In this document: positions 51,322 to 59,552 of the stretch, one piece after another
Numbering within the stretch: position 1 is the stretch's first letter
How the letters are laid out: every line of letters starts with the position of its first letter
Source: SCTM01 sp965279655
GTDB lineage: Bacteria > Pseudomonadota > Alphaproteobacteria > Rhodospirillales > Rhodospirillaceae
Length of the DNA stretch: 64,000 nucleotides
Direction of reading: 5' to 3'
NCBI GenBank assembly: GCA_965279655.1
Contig: OZ257255.1
Location: forward strand, 1,178,001 to 1,242,000
Position numbers and translations under genes: made by a program
The notes under the pieces: generated by a model
Seen by the model: only the letters and a program-made list of their open reading frames with translations
What the model was told of the DNA's origin: nothing
Databases searched by the model: none

Positions 51322-51445
51322 ACCTGATCTATATCCGAAAAAAATGCATTTGATGGATCGATGACATATTGGGCATGCTTCGGTCTCGATGCGCAACCGG
51401 CCCACAATGCGGCACGCGAGCGGAAAATGAAGTGGAATCAAACAG

Positions 51446-52381
51446 ATGCCTAAGGCACTGCGGATCGCATCCGTCACGGATGACATCGGAGAACCGCCGG
51501 CCGTCGAGGCGTATGCGGATCAGGCCAGTCCCTGGAGCGCTCCTGACGCACCGAAGGCCGCGCGTCGCGCGACCACCCGTGCCACACCGAAAGAGCCCAA
51601 CTCGATCCAAGCGGTTTCGCGCACGCTCTCCCTCCTGCGGGAGCTGAACCTCAACAACGGCGCGACGATCCTGGCGCTTGCCGCGGCGGTGAACCTGCCG
51701 CGCGGTACTGTCTACCGCATGATGGAGAACCTGAAAGCGCTCGGCTACGTGCGCAAGGATCCCCATACGCGCGGTTACTGGATCGAGCGGATCTGCCAGG
51801 AACTCGGCGGCGGTTTCATTGACCAGAGCTGGGTGCTCGATATCGGCAATCGGGTCGTGAATCGGCTCTACGGCGAGACGAAGCTTGGCGTGGTCCTCAC
51901 CACGCCGCAGCGCGACAGCACGATCGTTCGCATCTCCACGATGCTGCGGAATTCCGCTGGCGGCCACCGGACCACCGCGGGCACGCAAATCCTCCTGGGC
52001 CAGAGCTGCTCGGGTCATACATATCTTGCGCATTGCTCGCGCGAACTGCGCCAGCAACTCCTCGATGAGTTCTATCGTCGCGGCGAACGGGAACCCGGTT
52101 TCTCGCCGTTTCTGCACAACCACGTGCCGTTGAAGCGCATCCTCGCTGAGAAGCTCCTGGATGGCATCAACCGCCAGGGCTACGCTACCGGCCACGCGGT
52201 CGCGGATCGCTCAGGCCGCCTTGGCGTGGTCGCCGTGCCCATCATTCGTGGCGGGCAGGTGGCGGGAACCTTGAGCCTCAACTTCTTCTATTCGAGCCTC
52301 AAGACCACGGCGCTGAGCTTCCATCTCGGATTACTCAAGCGCGCGGCCCAGGAAATCGGCGCGTCCACGACGCTTTCTTAG
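51446..52381 (+). CDS. IclR-family transcriptional regulator
   Basis: 311 residues. About 50 residues of A/P/R-rich, probably disordered sequence precede the winged helix-turn-helix (NSIQAVSRTLSLLRELNLNN, ALAAAVNLPRGTVYRMMENL). The IclR effector domain follows, with SCSGHTYLAHCSRELR, GYATGHAVADRSGRLGVVAV and GTLSLNFFYSS. Such N-terminal extensions are uncommon in the family. IclR proteins control catabolic operons for aromatic acids and short-chain acids. The gene ends 3 bases before the stop of gene D of cassette 2, so it is a good candidate regulator of cassettes 2 and 3. Confidence 0.9.
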   Translation: MPKALRIASVTDDIGEPPAVEAYADQASPWSAPDAPKAARRATTRATPKEPNSIQAVSRTLSLLRELNLNNGATILALAAAVNLPRGTVYRMMENLKALGYVRKDPHTRGYWIERICQELGGGFIDQSWVLDIGNRVVNRLYGETKLGVVLTTPQRDSTIVRISTMLRNSAGGHRTTAGTQILLGQSCSGHTYLAHCSRELRQQLLDEFYRRGEREPGFSPFLHNHVPLKRILAEKLLDGINRQGYATGHAVADRSGRLGVVAVPIIRGGQVAGTLSLNFFYSSLKTTALSFHLGLLKRAAQEIGASTTLS

Positions 52382-52384
52382 CCG

Positions 52385-53473
52385 CTATTGCCCGGCACCC
52401 TGCATCGGTGTGCCAGCCCGCGTGATTGTCTGAAAGCGCTGATCGCTACTGCGCACGCCGAGGATATCGCCCGGCGTGACGTCGTTGGTGTTGGTGAACA
52501 GCGCCAACCCGCGATAGCTCCACTGCAACCGGCCATCGTCGCGTGCCACCGGCACCCAACTGCCGATCCGCTGCGCTCTGGACGGTTCCACCAAGACCGG
52601 TTCCCAATCGACCTGTGGCGCATTCGTATCGATTTCAGCAGACGTCGCGGTGGCGCGACCTGCAGGGTTGTAGGTGTACATCGTGCGGCCTTTGGCGTCG
52701 GCAAACAGTTCACCGGAATCCGATTGCTGAATAGTGACCCACGCCGGCAGGGTTGGTGGTGGCTCGAGGACCAGTGCGCGCCATGCCTGGTCCGGGTTGT
52801 GGCCGAACGTGTCGCCAGCCCGCACGTCCAGCGCCGAACGATATAGCGGGCGACCGCGGAAAGCCCACTGACGTAGTCCCTCCGGTCTCACCGCGATGCT
52901 CCAATCGCCAATGGGATGCGCCATCGCCGGTGCAATGACGGGTGGCCACCTCCGCAAGCAGGCGGCATCGCAGCCGCTGCCGTCGGGTTTATCCTTCTCT
53001 AGCGTGTAGAGCGTCATCTGCCGTTGATCGGCCAGGGCCTGTCCCAGGTTGGTGCGCGCAAACCCAAAGCCCGGTGGGGTCGGAATCGGGCGGAAGGCAA
53101 CGCGCCAAAGTCCGTTGAATTCCTCTGCGTTGGTGTCACCGGGCGCGGTATCCCGCAGCGAACGGTAGAGTGCCCTGCCGCGATAGGCCCACTGCCGAAG
53201 ACCATCGTCGCGGGCCACCACGCTCCAAGCCCCGTGACTCGTTGCATCGCTGCTTGCTTCCACGGGTGGCGACAACTTTGGACAGGCGCCCGCACAGGTC
53301 GCCTTGCCGGGCGTGTCCTTCAGATAGAAATAGAGCGTCATGCCGTCTTGATCGGTGATCGCCCACCCGTGCCCGTGCTGGTGAAGCGCAATGCTGGGCG
53401 GCGGATCGTCCGCTGCAGCGAAGGCAAGGCGCGGAAGTAGCAGCAGGACCCAGACAAGCGCGAGAATCCTCAA
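52385..53473 (-). CDS. Cassette 2, gene D: secreted triple Yx(FWY)xxD-repeat protein
   Basis: 362 residues from a TTG that overlaps the gene C stop (TTGA), with GGAG about 8 bases upstream; this start gives a tidy signal peptide (RILALVWVLLLLPRLAFA). Three repeat modules: module 1 has LYFYLKD, CAGAC and GLRQWAYRGRALYRSLRD; module 2 has LYTLEKD, CDAAC and GLRQWAFRGRPLYRSALD; module 3 (MYTYNPAG, GRLQWSYRGLALFTNTND) lacks the cysteine pair. Same plan as the copy at 34994. Last gene of the minus-strand cassette. Function unknown, exported. Confidence 0.83.
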   Translation of the reverse strand: MRILALVWVLLLLPRLAFAAADDPPPSIALHQHGHGWAITDQDGMTLYFYLKDTPGKATCAGACPKLSPPVEASSDATSHGAWSVVARDDGLRQWAYRGRALYRSLRDTAPGDTNAEEFNGLWRVAFRPIPTPPGFGFARTNLGQALADQRQMTLYTLEKDKPDGSGCDAACLRRWPPVIAPAMAHPIGDWSIAVRPEGLRQWAFRGRPLYRSALDVRAGDTFGHNPDQAWRALVLEPPPTLPAWVTIQQSDSGELFADAKGRTMYTYNPAGRATATSAEIDTNAPQVDWEPVLVEPSRAQRIGSWVPVARDDGRLQWSYRGLALFTNTNDVTPGDILGVRSSDQRFQTITRAGTPMQGAGQ

Positions 53474-54840
53474 GCCAGGATCTCCGTGATCGGCTTGGAG
53501 GTCTGAAGCGAATTCGTGCCCCATTGCTCGATCGGCACGCCCATCACGCGCATGGCCGTGAAACCAACGCGGCTGATCGGATCGCCGTTGCCGGCGACAT
53601 GGAGGCCGGTCTTGATGCGGCCGCCGGCAGAGCCGGCAAAGTAGATCGGCAATCCGTCGATGGTATGGAGGCGCGCGTAGTTGGACTCCGTGGTGGCGAA
53701 CACCAGGCAATTGTCCAACAAGGTGCCGCTGCCTTCGTTGATGCTCGATAGGATCTCAAGGTAGGTCGCGAACCCGTTCATGGACGTTTTGTTGAACCAA
53801 AAGGCGAGGGGCTGATAACCGAGATTGGTGTCGATCGCCTCCTCGTGGGTGAGTAGGTGGTGGGTATAGGTCTCGCCGTTGCGACGCACGTTCGCGAAGT
53901 TGTCCGTGAAGACCATGTTGAAGACACGCGTCTGATCGCAAGCCACGGCCATGGCGAGCAGCCTGGACATCACCTTGTGGGTCTCTATCACGGTCCCCAT
54001 CTCGCGGACGGCGGCGAGGCCGGCGGGCGAATCACTCGGGGCGCCCAAGTGTATGCAGGCGTCATTCGGCGGCGGCTTCTGGAGTTGCATCGCAAGTTGG
54101 TTCTCTACCTGCCGGATCGACGTGAAATAGTCGTCCAGTCGCGCCTTGTCCGAAGCGCCGATGGTCTTCGCCAGGTCTTTGCCGTCCTCGACAAAGGCGG
54201 AGAGTACGCTCCGCTGGAGCATGACCGAAACGTCCGGCTTGAAATCAGCTTTGTTGGGATCGACAAACCCCGGCCCAAACAAACGCGCATAGAGCGCGAC
54301 GGGCGAGGTCTCCGCCGCCGCCCGGCTGTCGGCGCTGCGGGCGCTGTAATTCTCGCGCGCGATGCCCACGCTTGTCACATCGATCGTCTTGAAGCGCGTG
54401 CTGTTGCCGATCACATCGGCGATCAAAAGATCGAAGGTCGGGGCCGGTATTTCGGCACTGCGCTGCGGCGCGGTGCCGGTTCGGTTCGCGATCCAGCCGG
54501 TGAAGTGCGTATAGTTCGAGCGCCCGTCGAGAGGCATGTTGAAGTTGCCGAAGTAGCTGAGCTTGTCCTTGAACGGCTTGAGCGCCGCCGTCTCTTCCAG
54601 AAACCCGATGCCGGGGCTGGTTTCTTTCTTTTCGACGATCGCGTGGCCCGGCGTGTGGCCCATGCCCCAGTACCAACTGCCGAACCGAACGGGCAGCGGA
54701 GCATCGTTGGCGGCAAGGGCGGTGCCGCTGTCGTTGAGCCATGCATCGAGGAACGGCAGGCCGACGGTGACTGCGCCACCGCCGAGAAGACCGCGCAAGG
54801 CGGCGCGACGCGTGCGCGGACGAGGAATGAGGAAGGTCAC
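53470..54840 (-). CDS. Cassette 2, gene C: Tat-exported DUF1552 protein
   Basis: 456 residues. Twin-arginine signal TRRAALRGLLGGGAVTVGLP, then FLDAWLNDSGTALA. It aligns along its whole length with the copy at 33608: RFGSWYWGMGHTPGHAI, NYTHFTGWIANRTGT, DKARLDDYFTSIRQVENQL and the histidine cluster TYTHHLLTHEEAID, again HxxTHE rather than HxxSHH. ATG overlaps the gene B stop (ATGA). Likely periplasmic with a bound cofactor or metal, which is inference from Tat export. Confidence 0.87.
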   Translation of the reverse strand: MTFLIPRPRTRRAALRGLLGGGAVTVGLPFLDAWLNDSGTALAANDAPLPVRFGSWYWGMGHTPGHAIVEKKETSPGIGFLEETAALKPFKDKLSYFGNFNMPLDGRSNYTHFTGWIANRTGTAPQRSAEIPAPTFDLLIADVIGNSTRFKTIDVTSVGIARENYSARSADSRAAAETSPVALYARLFGPGFVDPNKADFKPDVSVMLQRSVLSAFVEDGKDLAKTIGASDKARLDDYFTSIRQVENQLAMQLQKPPPNDACIHLGAPSDSPAGLAAVREMGTVIETHKVMSRLLAMAVACDQTRVFNMVFTDNFANVRRNGETYTHHLLTHEEAIDTNLGYQPLAFWFNKTSMNGFATYLEILSSINEGSGTLLDNCLVFATTESNYARLHTIDGLPIYFAGSAGGRIKTGLHVAGNGDPISRVGFTAMRVMGVPIEQWGTNSLQTSKPITEILA

Positions 54841-56483
54841 GAAGGGCCTCCTGCGGACGAGTTTTCGCCGGCGGTTTTTGCGTCAGATGCCGGGGCCACC
54901 TTGTAGAACGCATCGCTCAGGGCGAGTTGCTCGAGCAAAGCCTTCATCCTGTAACCGTTCTGTTGGAACGTATTCTGGAAAAAGTCGACGCTGTCGGCAT
55001 CACCACGCTCCGTCGGGCGACCGAGCGCATACGCATATAGCCGGTTCACCAGGCATGAAGCCGCGGCGGGATTGTCGCGCAGCGCTTTACCCAACCCTGC
55101 AGCATCCTTGAATGGGATGCCGTCGAGGTCGCCGCTGGGGTCGATGGGTTCCCCGTTTTCCGCCGCCCGGGTCGCGCCTGCGCCGTCGAAGGTCTCTAAT
55201 GCCAGACCTATCGGATCGGTGATCTTGTGGCAGCCGGCGCAGGCATCGGCGGTGCGATGGGCCGTCAACCGTTCACGTGCCGTCTTGTGTGGCGAATTGG
55301 GATCGTTGAACACCGAGAAGTCTACTGAGCCCGGCGGGTCCGGCACCTTCTGACACAGCAGCGTCTCCCGGATCGCTCGACCGCGGATTGTCGGTGAACT
55401 GCGGCCAGGATGTGAATTGACGGCCAGGAAGCCGATGGTGGTGGCGATCCCGGCGTGGGCATCGTCCTTGGCGAACGTAAACGGGCTCCAGCCTCCGGCC
55501 GGGTTTTGCGCCGGAACGCGATAAATCAGGGCAAGGCGAGGGGTCAAGAACGTCTCACGGGTCGTGAACAGGTCGCGATAGTCCCGGTCGTGCACGATCA
55601 CGTGGTCGGCAATCGTGCGCATAAGCTGCTCTTGCGCATCCTCGCCCGCGCGTACGTTGAAGGCCGGATAGATCACCGTGTCCTTCTCGAGGGTTTCGAA
55701 TTTCTGGAAGTCCAGGAAGTCGGCGAAGAACGCACGCAGGCCATCCTCGAACTTCGGTGAACGCATCATGCGTTCAACCTGTGCCGTGAGCGACTTTCGG
55801 TCGGTAAGCGCACCTTTCTCCGCCGCCGCCAGCAGCGCATCGTCAGGACCACTGTTCCACAGGAGGAAGCTCAGGCGCGCCGCGCGGGCGGGGCCGGTGA
55901 GGCGCATGCTGCTGGGCTGCGCCGGGTCCTGCTCGATCGTGTCGGTCACGAAGAGGAACTTTGGGCTTACCAGAAAGCCGGTGAGGCCAAAGGCGAGGCC
56001 CTTGTAGAAGTCCTTGCCGCTCTCGGCCACTTCATGGGCGGCGCGGACCGCGATATCGAGTTCGTTTGAGGTAAGAGCCCGGCGATAAAGCAGGCGGCCG
56101 GCTTCGCCGAAAAACCGGCTCGCGCAGGCATCGTCCGGTGCGTCTGCCGCGGCCGGCGTGCATGGAACGATTGTCTCGCGGTGATTCTCGTCGACGACCT
56201 GTCCGGCGATCGACCGGGCGACCGTGTAGTACTGTTCAAAACCGCCCGGCGTAATGCGAGCCGTGCGCGCGCCCAGCGCCAGCAGGCCGTCGGTCCGCTG
56301 CAACGGGTCGAAGCGCCCGCCGAAGGTAATTGTCGGGCCAAAGGTGTCGACAATGATGTTTCGATACTGCGCTTCCGTTAGGCGCCGCATGGCCGGCGGA
56401 CTGCCGGATGTCTCAGGCTCCTTTGGTCCACACGCTGAAAGAACGAGAACACTTGCGCAGGCAAAAACCATCCCCGCTTTCAT
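54837..56483 (-). CDS. Cassette 2, gene B: DUF1592/DUF1588/DUF1585 lipoprotein with CxxCH motif
   Basis: 548 residues. The ATG at 56483 overlaps the gene A stop and starts a lipoprotein signal with lipobox LSAC followed by glycine; a longer upstream frame is only overlap with gene A. Module order matches the other copies: RRLTEAQYRNIIVDTFG, LLYRRALTSNELDIAV, RLSFLLWNSGPDDALLAAAE, GRSSPTIRGRAIRETLLCQK, CAGCHKITDPIGLALETFDG and CLVNRLYAYALGR. One c-type haem motif (CAGCH). Outer-membrane lipoprotein facing the periplasm by prediction. Confidence 0.87.
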   Translation of the reverse strand: MKAGMVFACASVLVLSACGPKEPETSGSPPAMRRLTEAQYRNIIVDTFGPTITFGGRFDPLQRTDGLLALGARTARITPGGFEQYYTVARSIAGQVVDENHRETIVPCTPAAADAPDDACASRFFGEAGRLLYRRALTSNELDIAVRAAHEVAESGKDFYKGLAFGLTGFLVSPKFLFVTDTIEQDPAQPSSMRLTGPARAARLSFLLWNSGPDDALLAAAEKGALTDRKSLTAQVERMMRSPKFEDGLRAFFADFLDFQKFETLEKDTVIYPAFNVRAGEDAQEQLMRTIADHVIVHDRDYRDLFTTRETFLTPRLALIYRVPAQNPAGGWSPFTFAKDDAHAGIATTIGFLAVNSHPGRSSPTIRGRAIRETLLCQKVPDPPGSVDFSVFNDPNSPHKTARERLTAHRTADACAGCHKITDPIGLALETFDGAGATRAAENGEPIDPSGDLDGIPFKDAAGLGKALRDNPAAASCLVNRLYAYALGRPTERGDADSVDFFQNTFQQNGYRMKALLEQLALSDAFYKVAPASDAKTAGENSSAGGPS

Positions 56484-57592
56484 TTCCGCGCGTTCCGCTT
56501 CTCGGGATGGATGATGAAAGCGGGCGTTGCCGCGATCCGGAACGCCGACGAGAGCATGGTGCATTCGCCGGTCTTCGGATCCGGGTACCCATCGGCAAGC
56601 TTGTGCGCCGCCGCGTGCAGGCCCGGACAACTGAAGTAGCTGACCGGGATCGTCCCGCCGAGTCCATTGGCGTAATGCACGAATTGGTCCCTATTGTAGT
56701 AACCGGTGATCATGCCCGGGGACGCGCTTTCGTCATCGGCGATTTCGAGCCGGATCGCCATGTCGCGAATCACGGGATTTAAGAATGAGTAGTTGCCGTA
56801 ATAGGGCAGGCGGACATCGCCGCGGTTCGTGGTGAGGACGCCGTCCTTGATGCGGCCCTTCAAGCTATCGCTGTAGCGCGGTTTGCCGTTCACTGTGTCG
56901 ATGCGGTATGTCGCGAAAGGTAGCGGCTTCGATGCTCCGTTGAGAGCGAACTGATCAATGGATCGGTAGAACGTCACGGTGACGTCGTCGTCGTTGCGCG
57001 GATCGCTCACCCCGGTGATGTCGATCAGGATCATCCCGAGGCCACTGGCGGCGCGCAGCTCGTTTGCGTGCTTGTCGATCAGGCCCTCGTCACGCCAGCC
57101 ATAGATGCAGCCGATGAGGCGATACATCTGGTTGTCCACACCCTTGGTGCCATCGGGTGATGTGAATTTCTGATGGGCGCAGGTTTTCGGGGTCGCACGC
57201 CCATCCTCTGTGCCATCGATGTTCTCACCGAACGAGATATCGCCCTCGACCGCACGGAAGAACGGATCAGTCACGGCCGTCGGATCAAGGCAGACGTTTT
57301 CCTGGTTGGGGCCGCGTTTGAAGGCGACATTGTAGCGATTGCCGCTTTCATGGAGGCCATTGTTGGTCAGGCGGGCGCGGTCTTCCCGGCTCAGGCCGCG
57401 CCACCAGAACTCGTCGTTGCCGAGGTTCAAGCCCGCAGGGCATTCATCGGCAAAGCGGGTTTGGTAGACCGCATTGGCCCAGTCAAAGATGACAAAGGAG
57501 AGGGTTTTGTCCGCGGCCCACGCGGGCAGGGGTGCCCAAGGCAAAATCAGCCCGGCAACCAGACACAATAGACGCGAGGGACGGAACGCCAC
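56480..57592 (-). CDS. Cassette 2, gene A: secreted six-cysteine protein of unknown family
   Basis: 370 residues from a GTG at 57592, which has GGGAG 6 bases upstream and gives a clean signal peptide (LLCLVAGLILPWAPLPAWA); an ATG at 57631 would add 13 residues without support. Family features shared with the copies at 30796 and 58410: DECPAGLNLGNDEFWWRGL, NVCLDP, DGRATPKTCAHQKF, QMYRLIGCIYGWR, SCPGL and LADGYPDPKTGECTMLSSAF. No known domain. First gene of the minus-strand cassette, transcribed away from the control region shared with cassette 3. Confidence 0.8.
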   Translation of the reverse strand: MAFRPSRLLCLVAGLILPWAPLPAWAADKTLSFVIFDWANAVYQTRFADECPAGLNLGNDEFWWRGLSREDRARLTNNGLHESGNRYNVAFKRGPNQENVCLDPTAVTDPFFRAVEGDISFGENIDGTEDGRATPKTCAHQKFTSPDGTKGVDNQMYRLIGCIYGWRDEGLIDKHANELRAASGLGMILIDITGVSDPRNDDDVTVTFYRSIDQFALNGASKPLPFATYRIDTVNGKPRYSDSLKGRIKDGVLTTNRGDVRLPYYGNYSFLNPVIRDMAIRLEIADDESASPGMITGYYNRDQFVHYANGLGGTIPVSYFSCPGLHAAAHKLADGYPDPKTGECTMLSSAFRIAATPAFIIHPEKRNARK

Positions 57593-57923
57593 GGTTCGCT
57601 CCCATCGGCAAGAGACCAAAATCGGACACATTGTGCAGTCCGCCTCTGGTCCGGTCCAGGGATCTCACACCGTGCAGCCCACATCTGCTCGCTATTCGAG
57701 CAACGACATGGCGTCTCTCTCGGATAATGAGACCGCGGTCGGCGCGGACACCCAACGCGGACGAACTTTTTTCGTCACCTCGCGCTCAACGTGCGATCAC
57801 TCACGCCAAATGGCGGGCTTTCAGGAATACATCCGCCCTGCCGCTCCCGGCATATCCTGTTATAGTTCTTGAAATAATTGGGGTCGGAGCCAAGGGCATC
57901 GGGCTCGACCAGGTGGGCCCGCT
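57593..57923. promoter_or_regulatory. Divergent control region between cassettes 2 and 3
   Basis: 331 bases separate gene A of cassette 2 (minus) from the CHRD gene that leads cassette 3 (plus). A perfect inverted repeat, TGCTCG (57686-57691), 5 bases, CGAGCA (57697-57702), is a candidate operator. An AT-rich stretch near 57860-57885 is a plausible plus-strand promoter. No convincing gene is present. Confidence 0.5.
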
Positions 57924-58385
57924 GTGAACGTCCGGCTGCGCATTCCTTTCCTCGTCATGATTGGCGTCCTCATCGGACATCAATCCCTCGCCGCGGAATT
58001 CAGAGTCAGGCGGTTTCACGCCGATCTGAACGCGGCCGGGGAAACGGCGCTGGTTTCAAGCCCCGCCAAGGGAACGGCGGACATGGAACTCGAGATTCCC
58101 TCGCTCAAATTGCACTGGAAAGTGACGTTTTCCGGGTTGACGTCCGAGGTGACGGAGGTCGCCCTCCATGGTCCTGCTCAGCCCGGGGCGAATGGCATCG
58201 TCCAACTCATGCTGGCGCCAAAAGGCGCGAAGAGCCCGGTTGAGGGGACCGCGGTTCTGAACGCCGCGCAAGCGGAATACATGTTATCCGGATGGACTTA
58301 CGTCGATATCGCCACCACGCGCTTCCCCAAGGGCGAAATCCGGAATCAAATGAAGGTCCAGTATCCGCAAGATTCAGACCGTTGA
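57924..58385 (+). CDS. Secreted CHRD-domain protein 2
   Basis: 153 residues from a GTG with AGGTGG 7 bases upstream. Signal peptide (RIPFLVMIGVLIGHQSLAA) then one CHRD domain: FHADLNAAGETALVSSPAKG, LEIPSLKLHWKVTFSGLTSE, VALHGPAQPGANGIVQLMLA and VDIATTRFPKGEIRNQM. It is a paralogue of the protein at 23990. It lies 24 bases upstream of gene A of cassette 3 and probably shares its transcript. Periplasmic. Its presence with both a molybdenum operon and a cassette hints that CHRD proteins are accessory parts of these systems. Confidence 0.87.
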   Translation: MNVRLRIPFLVMIGVLIGHQSLAAEFRVRRFHADLNAAGETALVSSPAKGTADMELEIPSLKLHWKVTFSGLTSEVTEVALHGPAQPGANGIVQLMLAPKGAKSPVEGTAVLNAAQAEYMLSGWTYVDIATTRFPKGEIRNQMKVQYPQDSDR

Positions 58386-58409
58386 TCAGCGGTCCGGCAG
58401 GAAGCATTG

Positions 58410-59552
58410 ATGAAGATCGCGACCACTCTGGGCTTCAAGGCTCTCCTCGTCCTTCTTCTGATGGCCGATGCTCCGGCAGATGCGGCGAAGGCTACTTCCG
58501 CGACGGATAAAAAGGCCTTTGCCTTCATTGTGACTGAGTTCTTCACGGCCATTCACGCGACACAATTCATGGAAGAGTGTCCGGAAGGGCTGACCGCGTC
58601 CAACGACGAGAACTGGTGGCTAACCACGCCCGCCGATGTTCGCGCGCGGGTGAGCGACAACGGCACAATTGAGCCCGTCGACGATCGGCGGCACAACATA
58701 GTCTCCTATCGCGGTCCGAACAACGAAGACGTCTGCTGGAATCCGACCGTGATCAAGGATCCTCCGCTGCGGACCGTCCGCGGCACCACGAGCTACGGCA
58801 TGAACCTCGACGGAACCGAGGATGGCCGCGCCACCGCCAAGACCTGCACTCACGAGAAATTTGTCGGTTTTGACGGCGCGACCAAGGTCGACAACCAGCT
58901 CTATCGCGTGATGGGCTGCATCTACGGCTGGCGCCAACATCAGTACATGGAGAGCAACGCCAATCGCGAGCGCCGCGATACTTCGCAGGGCGTCGTTCTC
59001 ATTGAGGTGACCGGCGCGGAGAGCTTGGAGAAGGATGGACCGGTCGAGGTCAGCTTCTATCGCGCCGTTGATATCGTACCCAAGGATGGCTCGGCGAATG
59101 TCATTCCCTATGCCAGCTTCCGGATCGACGACCCGAAACGCTATGGCGCAACCGCGCGCGGGACGATCAAGAACGGGGTGCTGACCACGGAAGCGATTGA
59201 TGCGCGCCTGCCGTTCGCATCCAACGGCGCCGTGATGCATATGGCGATGCGGGGCATGCGCGTCGAATTCCAGGCGCGCAAGGATACGGCGGGCATCGAG
59301 GGAATGATCGCGGGGTATCAGGATGTAATGAATTGGTGGCAATTCATCCGCCAGATCGAATCCCTGGCCGTGGTGAATCAGTTCAGCTGTCCCGCCCTAT
59401 ATGAAGGGGCCTGGAAGATGGCCGACGGTTACCCTGATCCGAAGACCGGCCAATGCACCGCGTTGTCATCGGCGTTCACCTTTAAGGCAATTCCGGCCTA
59501 CGTCATCCATTCCAGCGCGCGGCAAGTCAGCAGCGGAGGAGGTGGGCAATGA
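58410..59552 (+). CDS. Cassette 3, gene A: secreted six-cysteine protein of unknown family
   Basis: 380 residues. AGGA lies 7 bases before the ATG. Signal peptide (ALLVLLLMADAPADA) then a domain I do not recognise. It is the most divergent of the three A proteins but keeps all six cysteines: EECPEGLTASNDENWW, DVCWNP, DGRATAKTCTHEKF, QLYRVMGCIYGWR, FSCPAL and MADGYPDPKTGQCTALSSAF. The C-terminus is glycine-rich. Gene B overlaps by ATGA. Confidence 0.8.
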   Translation: MKIATTLGFKALLVLLLMADAPADAAKATSATDKKAFAFIVTEFFTAIHATQFMEECPEGLTASNDENWWLTTPADVRARVSDNGTIEPVDDRRHNIVSYRGPNNEDVCWNPTVIKDPPLRTVRGTTSYGMNLDGTEDGRATAKTCTHEKFVGFDGATKVDNQLYRVMGCIYGWRQHQYMESNANRERRDTSQGVVLIEVTGAESLEKDGPVEVSFYRAVDIVPKDGSANVIPYASFRIDDPKRYGATARGTIKNGVLTTEAIDARLPFASNGAVMHMAMRGMRVEFQARKDTAGIEGMIAGYQDVMNWWQFIRQIESLAVVNQFSCPALYEGAWKMADGYPDPKTGQCTALSSAFTFKAIPAYVIHSSARQVSSGGGGQ

